From: Zygaena filipendulae
Taxonomy: Eukaryota > Arthropoda > Insecta > Lepidoptera > Zygaenidae
Assembly: GCA_907165275.2 (NCBI GenBank)
Contig: OU015670.1
Span: 5,359,501-5,423,500, forward strand
DNA: 64,000 nucleotides
Reading direction: 5' to 3'
The position numbers and the translations under genes were made by a program. Numbering within the stretch: the first letter of the stretch is position 1; each line of letters opens with the position of its first letter. This document shows positions 35,990 to 48,086 of this stretch, piece after piece. The notes below the pieces were generated by a model that was given only the letters and a program-made list of their open reading frames with translations, did no database searches and was not told where the DNA came from.

Positions 35990-38900
35990 ATGACGCTATA
36001 CCTTACTACCAGTAATATGATATTTCAAAATCTTTCCTCAGATACCGACACATTATTACCGTCAAATGATATAAACGACATGATTTGTCATATATGTAAT
36101 ATAAGTGTGCCCAGATCTTGTATGTCAAAGCACGAAAAAAGCACTAGACATACTCAATGTTTGAAAATTGCAAATATATCACTGGAGAGAATCACCAAAA
36201 ATCTTAATCAAAATATAAATGCCTACGAGAAGTGCCAACTTGACAAAAATATTTGTTACTGCAAGACATGTTCGGTCGTCGTAGAGAAATATTGTTTTGA
36301 AAGTCATACGAAAACCTACGAGCACGTTAATTCATTGAAACGCGACGAAAAATTGAAAGAATTGGTAACTTTGTTTTTGAATGAGCCTGACTGTTGTTTT
36401 ATAATAACTAATGATAAATCACCATTAAATGAACCCGTGGTGGTGGAAGTTAATGAAAGTGGAGAAATTAAAGCAGATGAAACAATAAAAGAAATAAAAA
36501 CTGTCAATCCAGCAGATATACAATCAAGATACATTAAAACCGACGGGAAAATAATTAAGGCGAAAAAAGCTAAGGTTACCAAATCAGACGCGGCAACTTT
36601 GCAAAATACAAGTGGTATCAAACAAACTGTGAACTCTAATATCTGTCCTGATCAACCTATTAAAGCTAACGCCAATTTTAACGTTCCTACTAAATTAGAA
36701 GCTCCTACTTTACAAAGTACAAGTATTATTGAACAATCTTCAAATTCGAATTTTACTATCCTAAATAATAATATAGTTAAAGAAAATGAAGAAGCGGACA
36801 GTCATCATGTATTAAAAACCACTGAAAATGAGTTTAAACTTATAACACCGTCAGAAGTGTATGATGTTATAAAAAACACAAACAATGATAAAGAAATTTT
36901 AAAATGGAAGTTAAATTTAAATGGCTTTATAAAACTGATAAACAAAACGAATCCTCACCCTAACAACTTCAGAATTATCCATGATAGTTTTGTTGAAATA
37001 ACAGCTGAGAATGGTGATAAAATCGTAATAGACTTCGAAAAAATTAACACTTACCCGTTGAATTCGTCTGATAGTGTTGTCTGCAAGATATGCTGGACGC
37101 TAATCAGTGGACAGTCTTTGGTTCATATGACCTCGGAAAAACACATGTTGGGACTGGTTGAACCTATAAAAGACCGGAATTGTATAAGAAAGGTATTAAT
37201 ACTAATTTAATTACATAAATCGCTGCTCAATCGTATTTATAAACGCTACTCAATTGGGATACGCTTTCAAGATATCCTCAGGGTGTACACTTTGTGGAAA
37301 ATCGGGAAAGCAAATGTTTTCAAGGATTGTCAGTGGAAATCGTCATATCAGTCAAGAAGTCAATGTCATAGAAAATCTGATACCTTGGAAAATAAGTAAA
37401 TTTCCAAAGTTTTTACAAATTTTGGAAATTATATCGAAATGGATTCCATTATGTATATACAGCCTGTTACAGAACGGTGTAGTCTTAAAGGATCGTGCAG
37501 TGTTAATGGTATAGAACAATAAGCCACTAGTACTTAACGCAAAAATCCAACTTCACAAATTCACACTTATAAAAAAACATATTTTTGGTATCGACACAAA
37601 CAATGTCACATCACTAGTGAGGTCATGAACCGCTCAAAGATAACGAGTTCGCTGACCCGGTTTTCACGAACTTACGACTTACCCCCCGATTTGCCATGAG
37701 AGCCTGGTAGGCGCGTACGCCGAAGTTTGGTGGCCGGCATAGCGGGCCGACGCAGCGCGGCGGCAAACTTCAAAGGGCATGTTTCATTGCGACTTGCGAG
37801 TTGCAAATTGTTTTCAACAACGTCGCGTGGTGTAGGTACCTACGTGATACGTAACGTAATTAAACTTGTCGTCAATATTATTGGAATTTGAGACGAAATC
37901 TTCCACTTCACTTGCCAAAAAATACTTTAAATACACTGCACTATTAAAATTTTGTGGCAATGTTGGTTTCATATTATTTGGATCACAAAACACTGTATGA
38001 TGCTAAGTTAAGAATAATATCGCTGGTTCTGGTCACACAACAACACTCGAGGATGTTGGCTTTTGATTATTATCGTCTTGAAGAATACGCAAATTTGAAT
38101 GATCACTTGTAATCACAACAATTCATAACATAACAGTTGTTTACTCGTGTTTATAAACGTTATTATTTGCCTCCATCTCGTTTCTTATTTCCTAGTAAGA
38201 ACGGCGCAACGTAGTACCACAGTAGTAGGCGGCGTTATCAAAGGAAGTGCCGACTGTAACCGCGCAGCGCGGCTGACGGCTCGCACAGTAGCAGGCGGCG
38301 TTATCAAAGAAAATGACGAGCGCCACCGCGCGGGCGGCTCACTTCAAAGAACTGGCGTTAAATTTTTTTTCTTTCAATGACGAAGTAGGTAGGTAGTGCA
38401 CACGTGGCACGTCACACGTGTTATCACTGGAATCATGCATCAGAATCATGATTCATGATCACGGCTCGTATTCAATCCAGCATTATCTCTCGCATCCGGC
38501 ACTCATACTCGTATGTCGATATTTTGGTAACACTGGTAGAAACACATGAGAAACTAAGTCAGCGGGTAGGTACGATGGAAGTGGTGCCGTTGTCGACGAT
38601 CATCCCACAGTACACACCAAACTTTTACACGAATTACCACGCCGAGATTTCCTGCAGCACTACGTTCTGCAGGTGGTTCTTGGGTTCTCTTTGAAGTGCT
38701 CCAGTATTTGACACCTCCAATTGCGGGTCCCATGCACCCGGGCGAAGTTCCAAGTGCGGACGGAAGGATACAGTCCAGTCAGCAGTCACGGCTAAGGTCA
38801 GCCACCGAAATTCACCCACTGATTTACCTTCAACAAATCTATCCCAGAACAACTTTCGAACTTCACACGGGCTAACTCAAGCTGCACTGACACAGTTTTA

Positions 38901-41900
38901 TTTCGTAGTGTTCACTGTTGCTTAATAAAGATATTTGTGATTTAATAACAATTCGAAATACCGAACTTTACTCCTGAACAAACAGTAAGCGACTGGCGAG
39001 TGGCGACTGATCTACTAAATACCTAAGAAATGAATTTTTGAAGTATTATAGCACGGGAGCCCAAGAAGGGATTTGTGATTTACTAAACCGCGTCAGATTA
39101 ACATAAGGGAGATACCTTGCATCTCTACACAGAGTCACGCATCTAGGATAACCGATCAGAATAGATAAAAAATCGATAGATAGAAATACTCGGGCGTGTG
39201 AAATTAAAATAAAGTGTGCATATGAATAATCTGACGATTTGAATATCACGTAAGGGAGTAAAAGGATCACAAAATTGCCAAAAAAAAAAACACCACCTTG
39301 ATATTCTCGAGTGTAGTTGATTTTTTTTTTTGAAGTAAATAATTCAAGGATGGAAAAAAATCTGCCAATTTCCACAAGCCGAAAAAAACAAAAATTGAAT
39401 GTATTATAAAATATTTTTTCATGCTATTTTCTGTGTATTTTATTTATCACATTTAGTAACCTAAAAAAAAATCTCATTTTTTTTAAGCCATCAGATTAAA
39501 AGTATTCCTCCAAATAATCTTCAGATTATTATTGGTCAGAACGACTAGTACATCAAGCTGAACCGTCTGCATAAAAATCTGACGCGCTCGAGTATTTTAA
39601 AATAGCTATATTTTTTTTTTAATTTTCCAAAGGCCGCCACGCGTTTGCGTTAAGTGCGAATCGTCAGTTTTTTAAATGGGACCTTTTTTGGGTTCACTTA
39701 ACATCCCCTCTGAAATCTGACGCGCTCGAATAATTTTCTTTTCTTCAATTTTGACCCTTCCATACAGTGACCCCTACAATGTAAACCTCCATCATCAAAT
39801 ACCGTGGAGTAAACTATCAATATCTGACTTCCTCGAATATTATTATTAATATGTGACTGTGTTATTTTTTTTTACATTTTTGAAACTCTGTAGAACTGAA
39901 AGAAAAAACATCATATTTTAACTTTATTTCGTTTCTACCTCCTAATCTTCAAAACTCAATAGGTCCCAATGACGCTCGAGTAGATCCCCATTAATGGGCT
40001 TATTACACTACTTCTAATTTAGGGAATCTAAATCGGATACAATTTAAGATCAGTTAGTGAGAGAGATAGCGAGTGATCACACACTAAATTGTACCCTAAA
40101 TCGACTACTCTAGGGTACATTTTAATGTAGTGCTCTCTCTCTCACTCACTGATCCTAAATCGGAACCAACTGTTCTAACTTCGATTACACTTTCCGATTT
40201 CTTGGATTGGTGTCTGACAAATTGTAAAGTGTGATAAGCGTTTTAGCATTGTCAGCTCCGGTACTATTTAGGTTCCGGTAGTTTTTTTACTACCATCGCT
40301 CCGTAAATAGGGTCCCTTACTATTTCAGAACCATTTTTGACCTATGTAAACAACAGAACTATTTCCAAAAAGATAATAAGGAAATCCAGAACTACGTGAG
40401 AGGCGACTAGAGCTCACTGATTTTTTTATTTGACATAGGGGGGCCAACTTCACAGGCGTGTACAAACGGTTGTTTTTTTCGTTTATTTTCACAACCACAA
40501 GTGCATCAAACCTACTTCCCGTTGACCTACAATCATGCAAGAAGCAATATTTTAGATACAGCACAAGTAAAGGGTAAACTCCAAAACCCGTAAAGTAGTT
40601 AATAATTATTATTTTTTCTGAAATTTATTTGCAGTTAGTCTGACCGCGACCTATTGATGGGTGAGAGGACAAAATTTTTCCGATGACAAAGTGAAGTTTG
40701 TACCTCAATCTTCTTTACCACGAACTATTTACATATCTACAAAATTGTACAGAACCCTCAATGCGCTAGACTCGCACTTGGCCGGTTTTTTCCATTTTCA
40801 CCGCTCGCCCCGTACCGCCGCGCCACCGTCGCTCCTTAGGTTACCTATTCGTTTTTGTTTACATTTCTTTACTACCTCGTAACTTCTAATGTCCTAGTAG
40901 TTTTTTTTATTTTGTGCACGCTGTTTCTTTGCTATTTAGGCGAGAAGACTCGCACTTGGCCGGTTTTTTTCCATTTCTACCGCCCGCCCCGTACCGCCGC
41001 GCCGCCGTCGTTCCCTAGGCAACCTATTTGTTTTTGTTTACATTTCTTTACTACCTCGTAACTTCTAATGTCCTAGTAGTTTTTTTTATTTTGTGCACGC
41101 TGTTTCTTTGCTATTTAGGCGAGGAGACTCGCACTTGACCAGTTTTTTTTAGCAGACTGCAGAGGTTAAACACAGACAGAAAACTAAAAGAAAAGAATGC
41201 AGAAATTATTTATTTTATTCCTTCTACTTTCCTAGTAACTTTTAGAACGATGCGCGGTGGGTTGCGGCCCTTCAGGAAATAGGCCGCGCCTATTTCATAA
41301 TGGCCGCATGAGCCAGAACGAGATAGATATGGGGCATTTCACGTGAAGCGGGCAGGCCAAAACAGGTTCACACTTCCGATTTCAGTTATATTTGAGAATG
41401 TTATACCTGTACATGTTCTCAACACAGATACAAAATATTTTTAAAGTGGCGAACCTAGTTTACGAGATATCGGTCTTTGAAGATTTCAGTTACGGTGAGT
41501 TATGGACTACTTCAAATGCCATTATGCGGCTTAAAAAAGATGCAGAAAAATATTTTTGCCACTGGATTCTATACTTTGTTATATGACTTTTTAAACCTTA
41601 TAATTGAATTTACAATTTTTTTATTAAATAGCTGAAAAAAAAAGAAAATAATTTTTATTTTTTATTTTTTACAATCTCGGCATTTTTTTATATTTTTTTT
41701 TAGTATATCAGAAATAAAGCTTATATCATATTTATAATCCATGCCAAGTTTCATAATGGGCCGCGCAGTCGTTTAGGAGCTATTTGTGTTTAAAACCGAA
41801 AGGAGGCGGCGGCGGCTCCTTACTCGCGTGTAGTCAGTCACCGCTACTTACATGGTAGGTCATATAAATGGTTTTTTTTTGGTTTGATAGAGATCTTAGG

Positions 41901-44900
41901 GTATCTAATAATTATAACAAAGAATTATAGGTACCTAATTCATCAGGTTTATTTGAAAATCTTTACAGTTTTATGAGTGGAAGAGTCACTTGTTCGTTTG
42001 ATGATGATACCGTCACGCGTCAGTGCTTGGAATGAAAGCGTGGAATTTTTTTGTGCCAGGTATAGTTATTGCAGAATCAAAACGGCTCTTGAGTTTGTTT
42101 CTGTATTGATCGATTTCATTTATATCAGCATAATAAATTGCAGTGTGTGGCAATGATGCTTTTGCCCAATCATATAAACCTTTTGGTGTAATAATCGCTT
42201 TATCTGGACCTGACTGTAAACTAGCTCGTGTCGCCAAGCGTTTTATATTGCCACCAAGACCATCACAAGGCCCTTTTCCGTGAGAAGTAGCATGGAAATG
42301 GATTTCTGCTTCTGTTCCAAAATCATGATTGAAGTAGAAAAGGTTTATAAAATTAAATCTATTTTTAAAATATTGTGATGCGCCGTCGGTTATAAAGATA
42401 TATTTCTTAGTAATAACGTTATTTTCTTGGAGATACTGATGCAGAATATTTTGAAAGTTGAAAAAAGTGGCTGTATCGTGTTTTAAGTCATCTGATATGA
42501 TTATCATACTTCCATGTTTTATATCTTATCCTTGGCGATAATAATAAACTTACGTCAGAAGAGTAGCCTGGTCATTATTCCAGTGGAAAGACTGAGCAGC
42601 ATCTTGTATTACAAAGCTGTAGTTCTCAGCAAATATCTCGTGAGTCCCACCCTTGTCTCAGGGTATTCTAATTTGAACTGTCGGTACAACTCATCGATGT
42701 TGCACATTAAGAGCTTATATTAAGAACAGAAGCAGAAATCCATTTCCATGCTACTTCTCACGGAAAAGGGCCTTGTGATGGTCTTGGTGGCAATATAAAA
42801 CGCTTGGCGACACGAGCTAGTTTACAGTCAGGTCCAGATAAAGCGATTATTACACCAAAAGGTTTATATGATTGGGCAAAAGCATCATTGCCACACACTG
42901 CAATTTATTATGCTGATATAAATGAAATCGATCAATACAGAAACAAACTCAAGAGCCGTTTTGATTCTGCAATAACTATACCTGGCACAAAAAAATTCCA
43001 CGCTTTCATTCCAAGCACTGACGCGTGACGGTATCATCATCAAACGAACAAGTGACTCTTCCACTCATAAAACTGTAAAGATTTTCAAATAAACCTGATG
43101 AATTAGGTACCTATAATTCTTTGTTATAATTATTAGATACCCTAAGATCTCTATCAAACCAAAAAAAAACCATTTATATGACCTACCATGTAAGTAGCGG
43201 TGACTGACTACACGCGAGTAAGGAGCCGCCGCCGCCTCCTTTCGGTTTTAAACACAAATAGCTCCTAAACGACTGCGCGGCCCATTATGAAACTTGGCAT
43301 GGATTATGAATATGATATAAGCTTTATTTCTGATATACTAAAAAAAAATATAAAAAAATGCCGAGATTGTAAAAAATAAAAAATAAAAATTATTTTCTTT
43401 TTTTTTCAGCTATTTAATAAAAAAATTGTAAATTCAATTATAAGGTTTAAAAAGTCATATAACAAAGTATAGAATCCAGTGGCAAAAATATTTTTCTGCA
43501 TCTTTTTTAAGCCGCATAATGGCATTTGAAGTAGTCCATAACTCACCGTAACCGAAATCTTCAAAGACCGATATCTCGTAAACTAGGTTCGCCACTTTAA
43601 AAATATTTTGTATCTGTGTTGAGAACATGTACAGGTATAACATTCTCAAATATAACTGAAATTGGAAGTGTGAACCTGTTTTGGCCTGCCCGCTTCACGT
43701 GAAATGCCCCATATATCATTCATTGTACAATCGGCGCGTGCAAGATACCAAGGCCGCAAAGGTCGAGCTCTGCGGTGGTGCGCTTGGGCAGGGGTCATTG
43801 ACTTGTTATCTGACCGATTCAATTGATTGCTAGTGATGTGTAGAGGCAAGTAAAAAAAGCTAAGTCGATAAAATTTTATCGTATTTTATTTCTTCGTATC
43901 AGCACTGCCATCATGGTTCAATCATTCTTTACCATTAACATTACACGATCGTTTATTATGACCACACCTTTCGGTAACAGGCTGTACATTATAAATAAAT
44001 GAATCCCTATTTCCGTTGGTCACGGCATCACGCGTGAACGGCTGGACCGGTCTCCATTAAATTTTGCATACACGTCATGGGTACAGAGAAGTACAGGTAC
44101 TTTTTATCCCGGAATTCCCGCGGGAACTCCGAAAAACCGTGGGGCACAGCTAGTTTTGAAATAATATTTTCAAAGCACAGAGGTCTACATTTTTATAGAT
44201 ATTTTACAACGTTATTTTAATTTTATTTTACAGCTAACCGGGGTCTTTAGCGGGAAAAGCCACTGTCTGTTGTGCGATAAAGTTATGGAACAGTCTCAAA
44301 TAACCGCTCACATCAACGAAAATGCACACAGAAATAATGTCAAAAAGGGGCAAGTAGAAGAAGAAATAGAAGAGATAACATGTTTGAGAACTGTAGACCA
44401 GGTTAACAATGCGGTGAAAGTTGTGTACGATCCTAATATAATTATTAATAATGAAAGTGATGCTAAAGCTTCTGCAGACGAAAGGAAAGTACATTGTGAA
44501 GTGTGCAACGAAGATATGGTAGAAGACCATGCGATGGATCACGAGCTCTCGAGAGAGCATCAATTGGAAACAAAGAAATTGAACAGCAATGACACGTCGT
44601 GTCATTTCCAACTACAAAGTTTGCCCGATCCAAAAGCTTTGTATTGCCAACTGTGTTGCACCACTGTCCCGAACCATACGCATAACGCAAGTGAGCACGT
44701 AAACGGTGCACAACATAAAAGTAAATATTTAAAGATGTTGCAAGAGAACAAAATATACAATTTCGGTGCCGGTTTCAAATGTTCCCTTTGCTATACGATA
44801 TTCACCAAAGAAACGGTGTTGGATCACATATATTCAGTCGGGCACGAAGTGAAATTTAAGACTTTGCTTGAACCTCCAAGGATGATCATGGGCTCCAGTG

Positions 44901-45259
44901 GTAGTTGTAACATATGCAATGTGAGAGTAAGTGCTAATAACATGGCTGCACACGTCGAAAGCGAGGAGCATAGACTACAGGTAGAGACAATTACAGATGA
45001 TGACTATTACGTGTGTCCCATCTGCCACGTCGCATTTCCATATTCATTGGAAAGAATCAAAAAACACAATAAAACAAAACAACACTCGCATAATGTTGAG
45101 ATATATAAAACGGAGAACTTTTTGACCATAGACAATGGTATGTGCGTTTGCAACGCTTGCGGCTACCACATGACCGAATATGATATCTATGCCCACGTGT
45201 CTACCTACCAACATGCGGTGCATTCCATTGCATATTGTATGAACTATTGTTCATATTAA
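35990..45259 (+). CDS. Ten-finger U1/JAZ-type C2H2 zinc-finger protein
   Basis: Two coding exons, 35990-37192 and 44234-45259, joined over a 7041-bp GT-AG intron in phase 0; 742 residues plus TAA. Exon 1 holds fingers starting CHICNISV, CYCKTCSV and, at its end, CKICWTLI, with an Asn/Lys/Thr-rich linker between. Exon 2 holds seven more (CLLCDKVM, CEVCNEDM, CQLCCTTV, CSLCYTIF, CNICNVRV, CPICHVAF, CNACGYHM). The spacing is mostly C-x2-C-x10-13-H-x5-H. The five-residue H-H gap is the hallmark of U1C/JAZ/ZFR-type fingers, which often bind RNA or dsRNA, rather than Kruppel-type DNA-binding fingers. Three short upstream ATGs precede the chosen start. Ortholog not assigned. Confidence 0.87.
40771..41160 (+). 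repeat. ~179-bp tandem repeat, just over two units
   Basis: CTCGCACTTGGCCGG recurs at 40771, 40949 and 41128 (the last diverged). The body is TACCGCCGCGCC ... TTTACTACCTCGTAACTTCT ... GCACGCTGTTTCTTTGC. The unit start resembles the 'CTCGCACTTGGCCGG' segment of a common SINE-like repeat. Confidence 0.9.
41330..43712. mobile_element. 2.4-kb DNA transposon derivative with ~990-bp inverted arms
   Basis: The left arm 41330-42319 (ATGGGGCATTTCACGTGAAG ...) is a near-perfect inverse of 42724-43712. The spacer is about 404 bp. Both arms carry the same frames, including one with HATSHGKGPCDGLGGNIKRL and one with MRMLYLYMFSTQIQ. In the spacer and left arm, minus-strand pieces of one transposase-like protein are seen: DELYRQFKLEYPETRVGL, then ENYSFVIQDAAQSFHWNN with a donor GTAAGT, then DGASQYFKNRFNF. 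The family has no name I can assign safely. Few differences between the arms suggest a recent inverted duplication, or an assembly artefact. Confidence 0.85.
42013..42507 (-). pseudogene. C-terminal part of a transposase-like protein
   Basis: A 164-codon frame starting ...IIISDDLKHDTATFF, with FITDGASQYFKNR, HATSHGKGPCDG, GGNIKRLATRASLQSG and GTKKFHAFIP. The conserved Asp-Gly...Gln-Tyr-x-Asn and His-Gly-Lys...Cys-Asp-Gly pattern resembles a DDE-type transposase catalytic region. A shorter copy (42804-43028, plus strand) lies in the other arm. Upstream exons are incomplete, so it is treated as a remnant. Confidence 0.65.
44020..44155 (+). repeat. Copy of the CCGCGG repeat next to a splice acceptor
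   Basis: Contains TTTTATCCCGGAATTCCCGC and ends GGGGCACAGCTAG about 80 bp before the exon start at 44234. Confidence 0.75.
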
Positions 45260-48086
45260 AAGCGCATGAGTTTTGGGCGGGAACCGAAGGTGTTGATTCC
45301 CCCGTTTTTAACCGACTTCCAAAAAGGAGGAGGAGGTTCTATGTTCGATTGTATGTATGTTTTTTTTTTGTGTGTGTAAAGTTATGAAATATTGGATTTC
45401 TTTGTGTATTACGGCGCTGTTTCGGACACTATAGTTTCGCTGAGCAGGTATCGAAGTACTCGTAAATGTCTTGAGCCTGATTCCCTCGGTGCAGGTCCAC
45501 TGAATGCTCTGAGAAAGATTTTGCAGTACCTGTATATGTATGTACAATAAACATTTACTTTAAAAAAAATCTTGCTAATAAACAATTACATTATAAATTG
45601 ACGCTAGCGAAAGTCCACCGTAATTAGAAGTACAGCGTAGGTTTAAAATAATTATTTTAATAAGTAATTCTCAGTTGCCCCTGTATCCACTATCCAACGT
45701 TGACAAATAAATGGGAAATTTTGTATGGTATGAGTCAATGATATAAGTATTAAAGGGAATGAATGATTAAAATGAACACGTTATAACTTAAATTCGGTGA
45801 AAATACTAGTCATAGTTTAGTCACAGTAACATATGAGTGTGGCGTCAATGAGATTATAGATAATATTAGAGGATACACCATTGTGTGGCATCAATAGGAT
45901 ATTGTTTTAAAACGTCCCATTCGTCACTGGTGACGTGACGGAGACAACTGGGAGTTACCTTTTTTATATTCCCGTCACTGGAGTGTGAGGCCTACCCTAA
46001 CAACTCGTTCCCACTTGTCGGATGTCGACTTTTAATCGGATGTCGGCGCCTCTGTTCACACTTGTCGGTTGTCGGACACGATCGAAGCTGGCGCCAACAC
46101 AACAATTCTGCTAGACTAGCGTTTCACGCGGGTGAAAGCGCGGGGCACATCTAGTTTATAGGATTAAAGATAATCTATACTATAATAAAAGAATAGAATC
46201 CGCGATTCTGTACATTGAATATTTTTACCTAAAATTGAGAGGCGTGATAAAAGAAGTGACCAAGCAGAAATAAAAGTTTTTAAAATTCTTTTCTGTCTGT
46301 CTGTTTGCGATAATTTCCGCATATACTGAATGGGATTGTCATGCGGTTTTCACAGGTAGATTAAGCTTAGTCTGGAGCTACATATAGGCTTTGTTTCATT
46401 TAAATCGGATGTCGGGAAAAAAGTTGTTATATAAAACGTTAAACGTTAAATTCACGCGGGTGAAACCGCGGGGCACAACTAGTGTTTTATAATTATGCAA
46501 TGTGTGAGAAAACTATTTTGTAATAAATTTAGTTATTACTATTGGATATAATCACGTGATATTAAATGTAAATTTTAATTATGTACATTTACATTGAATA
46601 AAATTATTGGGTGAGTCCATGAAAGCGATTCTTGCGTGGTCTTAGATTTTATGACTTGTGTTTTTACTAATAAAAATTTCGAGACCGTGCATCAATCGCC
46701 ACTGTTATCTATTGTACATTTATTGTTGATTTTGTGGCATTATTGTGATGTTAATATGGACGGGAATTAACCCGGATATTGCGATTAAACCCGATAACCG
46801 TGTTGATTGTCCCTCTATAGATGTTAATTATTATAACATGATAATTATTTGATAGGACGTATGACAAATAATACAGTTACATTTGGGATACAAGTGGTGT
46901 TTTGTTTTTACTTACCTGTTTTTGTTATAACTATTGAGACTAGGAGAATGGTTTTGCCGATGTCCGTTTTTTCACTAAAGCTGAAAGGCTGGATTTGGAT
47001 TTTCGGAAACATAAGTTCGTGCTTGGAGGAGTAGGCCGAGACTATACTTATTTTGCTCCGATTTACTTCACACTAATCTTTCTCACTGTTTTACAACAAT
47101 GATTTACAGAAATTTGAGTCTTGATTTAATAAAATCGGATGGGTATTTTCTAAGTATATAGGTAGGTATATTCTAAATATATTTTTCGTTTTATTTGGTC
47201 GCGCGCGTAAACAGCCGTCACAAACACTATCTTTTCCAACATATTTTGTGATTTTTTATCTATGGACCAAATTCAATAGAAAATTCTGGGTAGGTACATA
47301 CGAGCGTTAAACAAAAAGGTTCTAATAAGACTTATTATTTATTTATGATATAATTATATTTTAAGCTATAATAATATTATGTTCTATCTACATACTACAT
47401 TTATTATAACTACCTGTTTGCAATAGAAACGCAAATATCAACTAAAATAGAATAAATCGATCAGCAACTTAAATAATATAGACATTATGGACACACCTTT
47501 ATATTAACTGCTAGCTGTTGCCTGCGGTTTTACCCGAGCGACTTGTGAGCAGGGCCGAGCCGCCCGTGTGCTGTGTGCACCGCACCTGGCGGTACTCGGG
47601 GGTTCCTAATGGAAACGAGGACTCTTTAGCTTTTTGTCCAATTACTATTTTCCAAATGGTATCCAATGATGAAGGACTCTCCGTTCACCGGTATCGACGT
47701 GGTTCACTCGTTTACAAAATCAAAAAGGCGCTTCATTAGTTTCACACACAGGTGACAATAGTCGGCGTGGCACTGCTTGTGGGGTTCTCTTGTGAACTGC
47801 GGAATGAAAATACTTTAAACAGACGTCAATAAACTACCTTCCTGCTAAATCCCAGCTTTATAGATCAAGCAGATTTCACAGTGACATTTTTCTTTTACAG
47901 TATAGGTTGTTGTGATTTTGTGTCAACCCTAGCAAAGTACACAATTTACAGTGGTTTTACTATAGTAGCGGGAAACTCCCAAGGGTAAGTAGTACCTTTA
48001 CTAAACAGATATTTTGGGTACCGGTAAAAAGGGACAAATTGGGTGAGCTAGGACCTAGTGATCTTTTCCCTCTCCCTCTCTGCCGT
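45260..48086. other. Intergenic region between convergent genes
   Basis: Separates the plus-strand U1-type finger gene and the minus-strand ZAD finger gene, which converge here. It contains a repeat fragment at 45308-45547 (ACCGACTTCCAAAAAGGAGG) and CCGCGG-type repeats at 46120-46490. A frame at 47518-47739 has no recognisable domain. No gene is supported. Confidence 0.6.
46190..46490 (+). repeat. Dispersed repeat also at 57285-57572
   Basis: TAGAATCCGCGATTCTGTAC through GGGTGAAACCGCGGGGCACA. The 57285-57572 copy is in the same orientation with about the same length. Confidence 0.8.

Larger units (their letters stand above)
37193..44233 (+). other. Large intron of the U1-type zinc-finger gene
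   Basis: The donor is AGAAAG|GTATTAAT and the acceptor TTTTATTTTACAG|CTAACC. It contains GC-richer unassigned sequence at 37600-38900 (with a short direct repeat GGCGGCGTTATCAAAG at about 38230 and 38297), a region with a repeated CTGACGCGCTCGA motif (39080-39850), a 179-bp tandem repeat, and the inverted transposon at 41330-43712. No exon inside it is supported. Confidence 0.75.

Noticed and set aside
37254..37514. Frame with CTLCGKSGKQ as an additional zinc-finger exon
   Set aside because: It has CxxC but no His pair, no supporting splice sites in the right phase, and follows an intron donor that joins cleanly to 44234.
47518..47739. 73-codon plus-strand frame as a small gene
   Set aside because: It starts in a CCGCGG-type repeat remnant, and no domain, signal peptide or splice support is visible.
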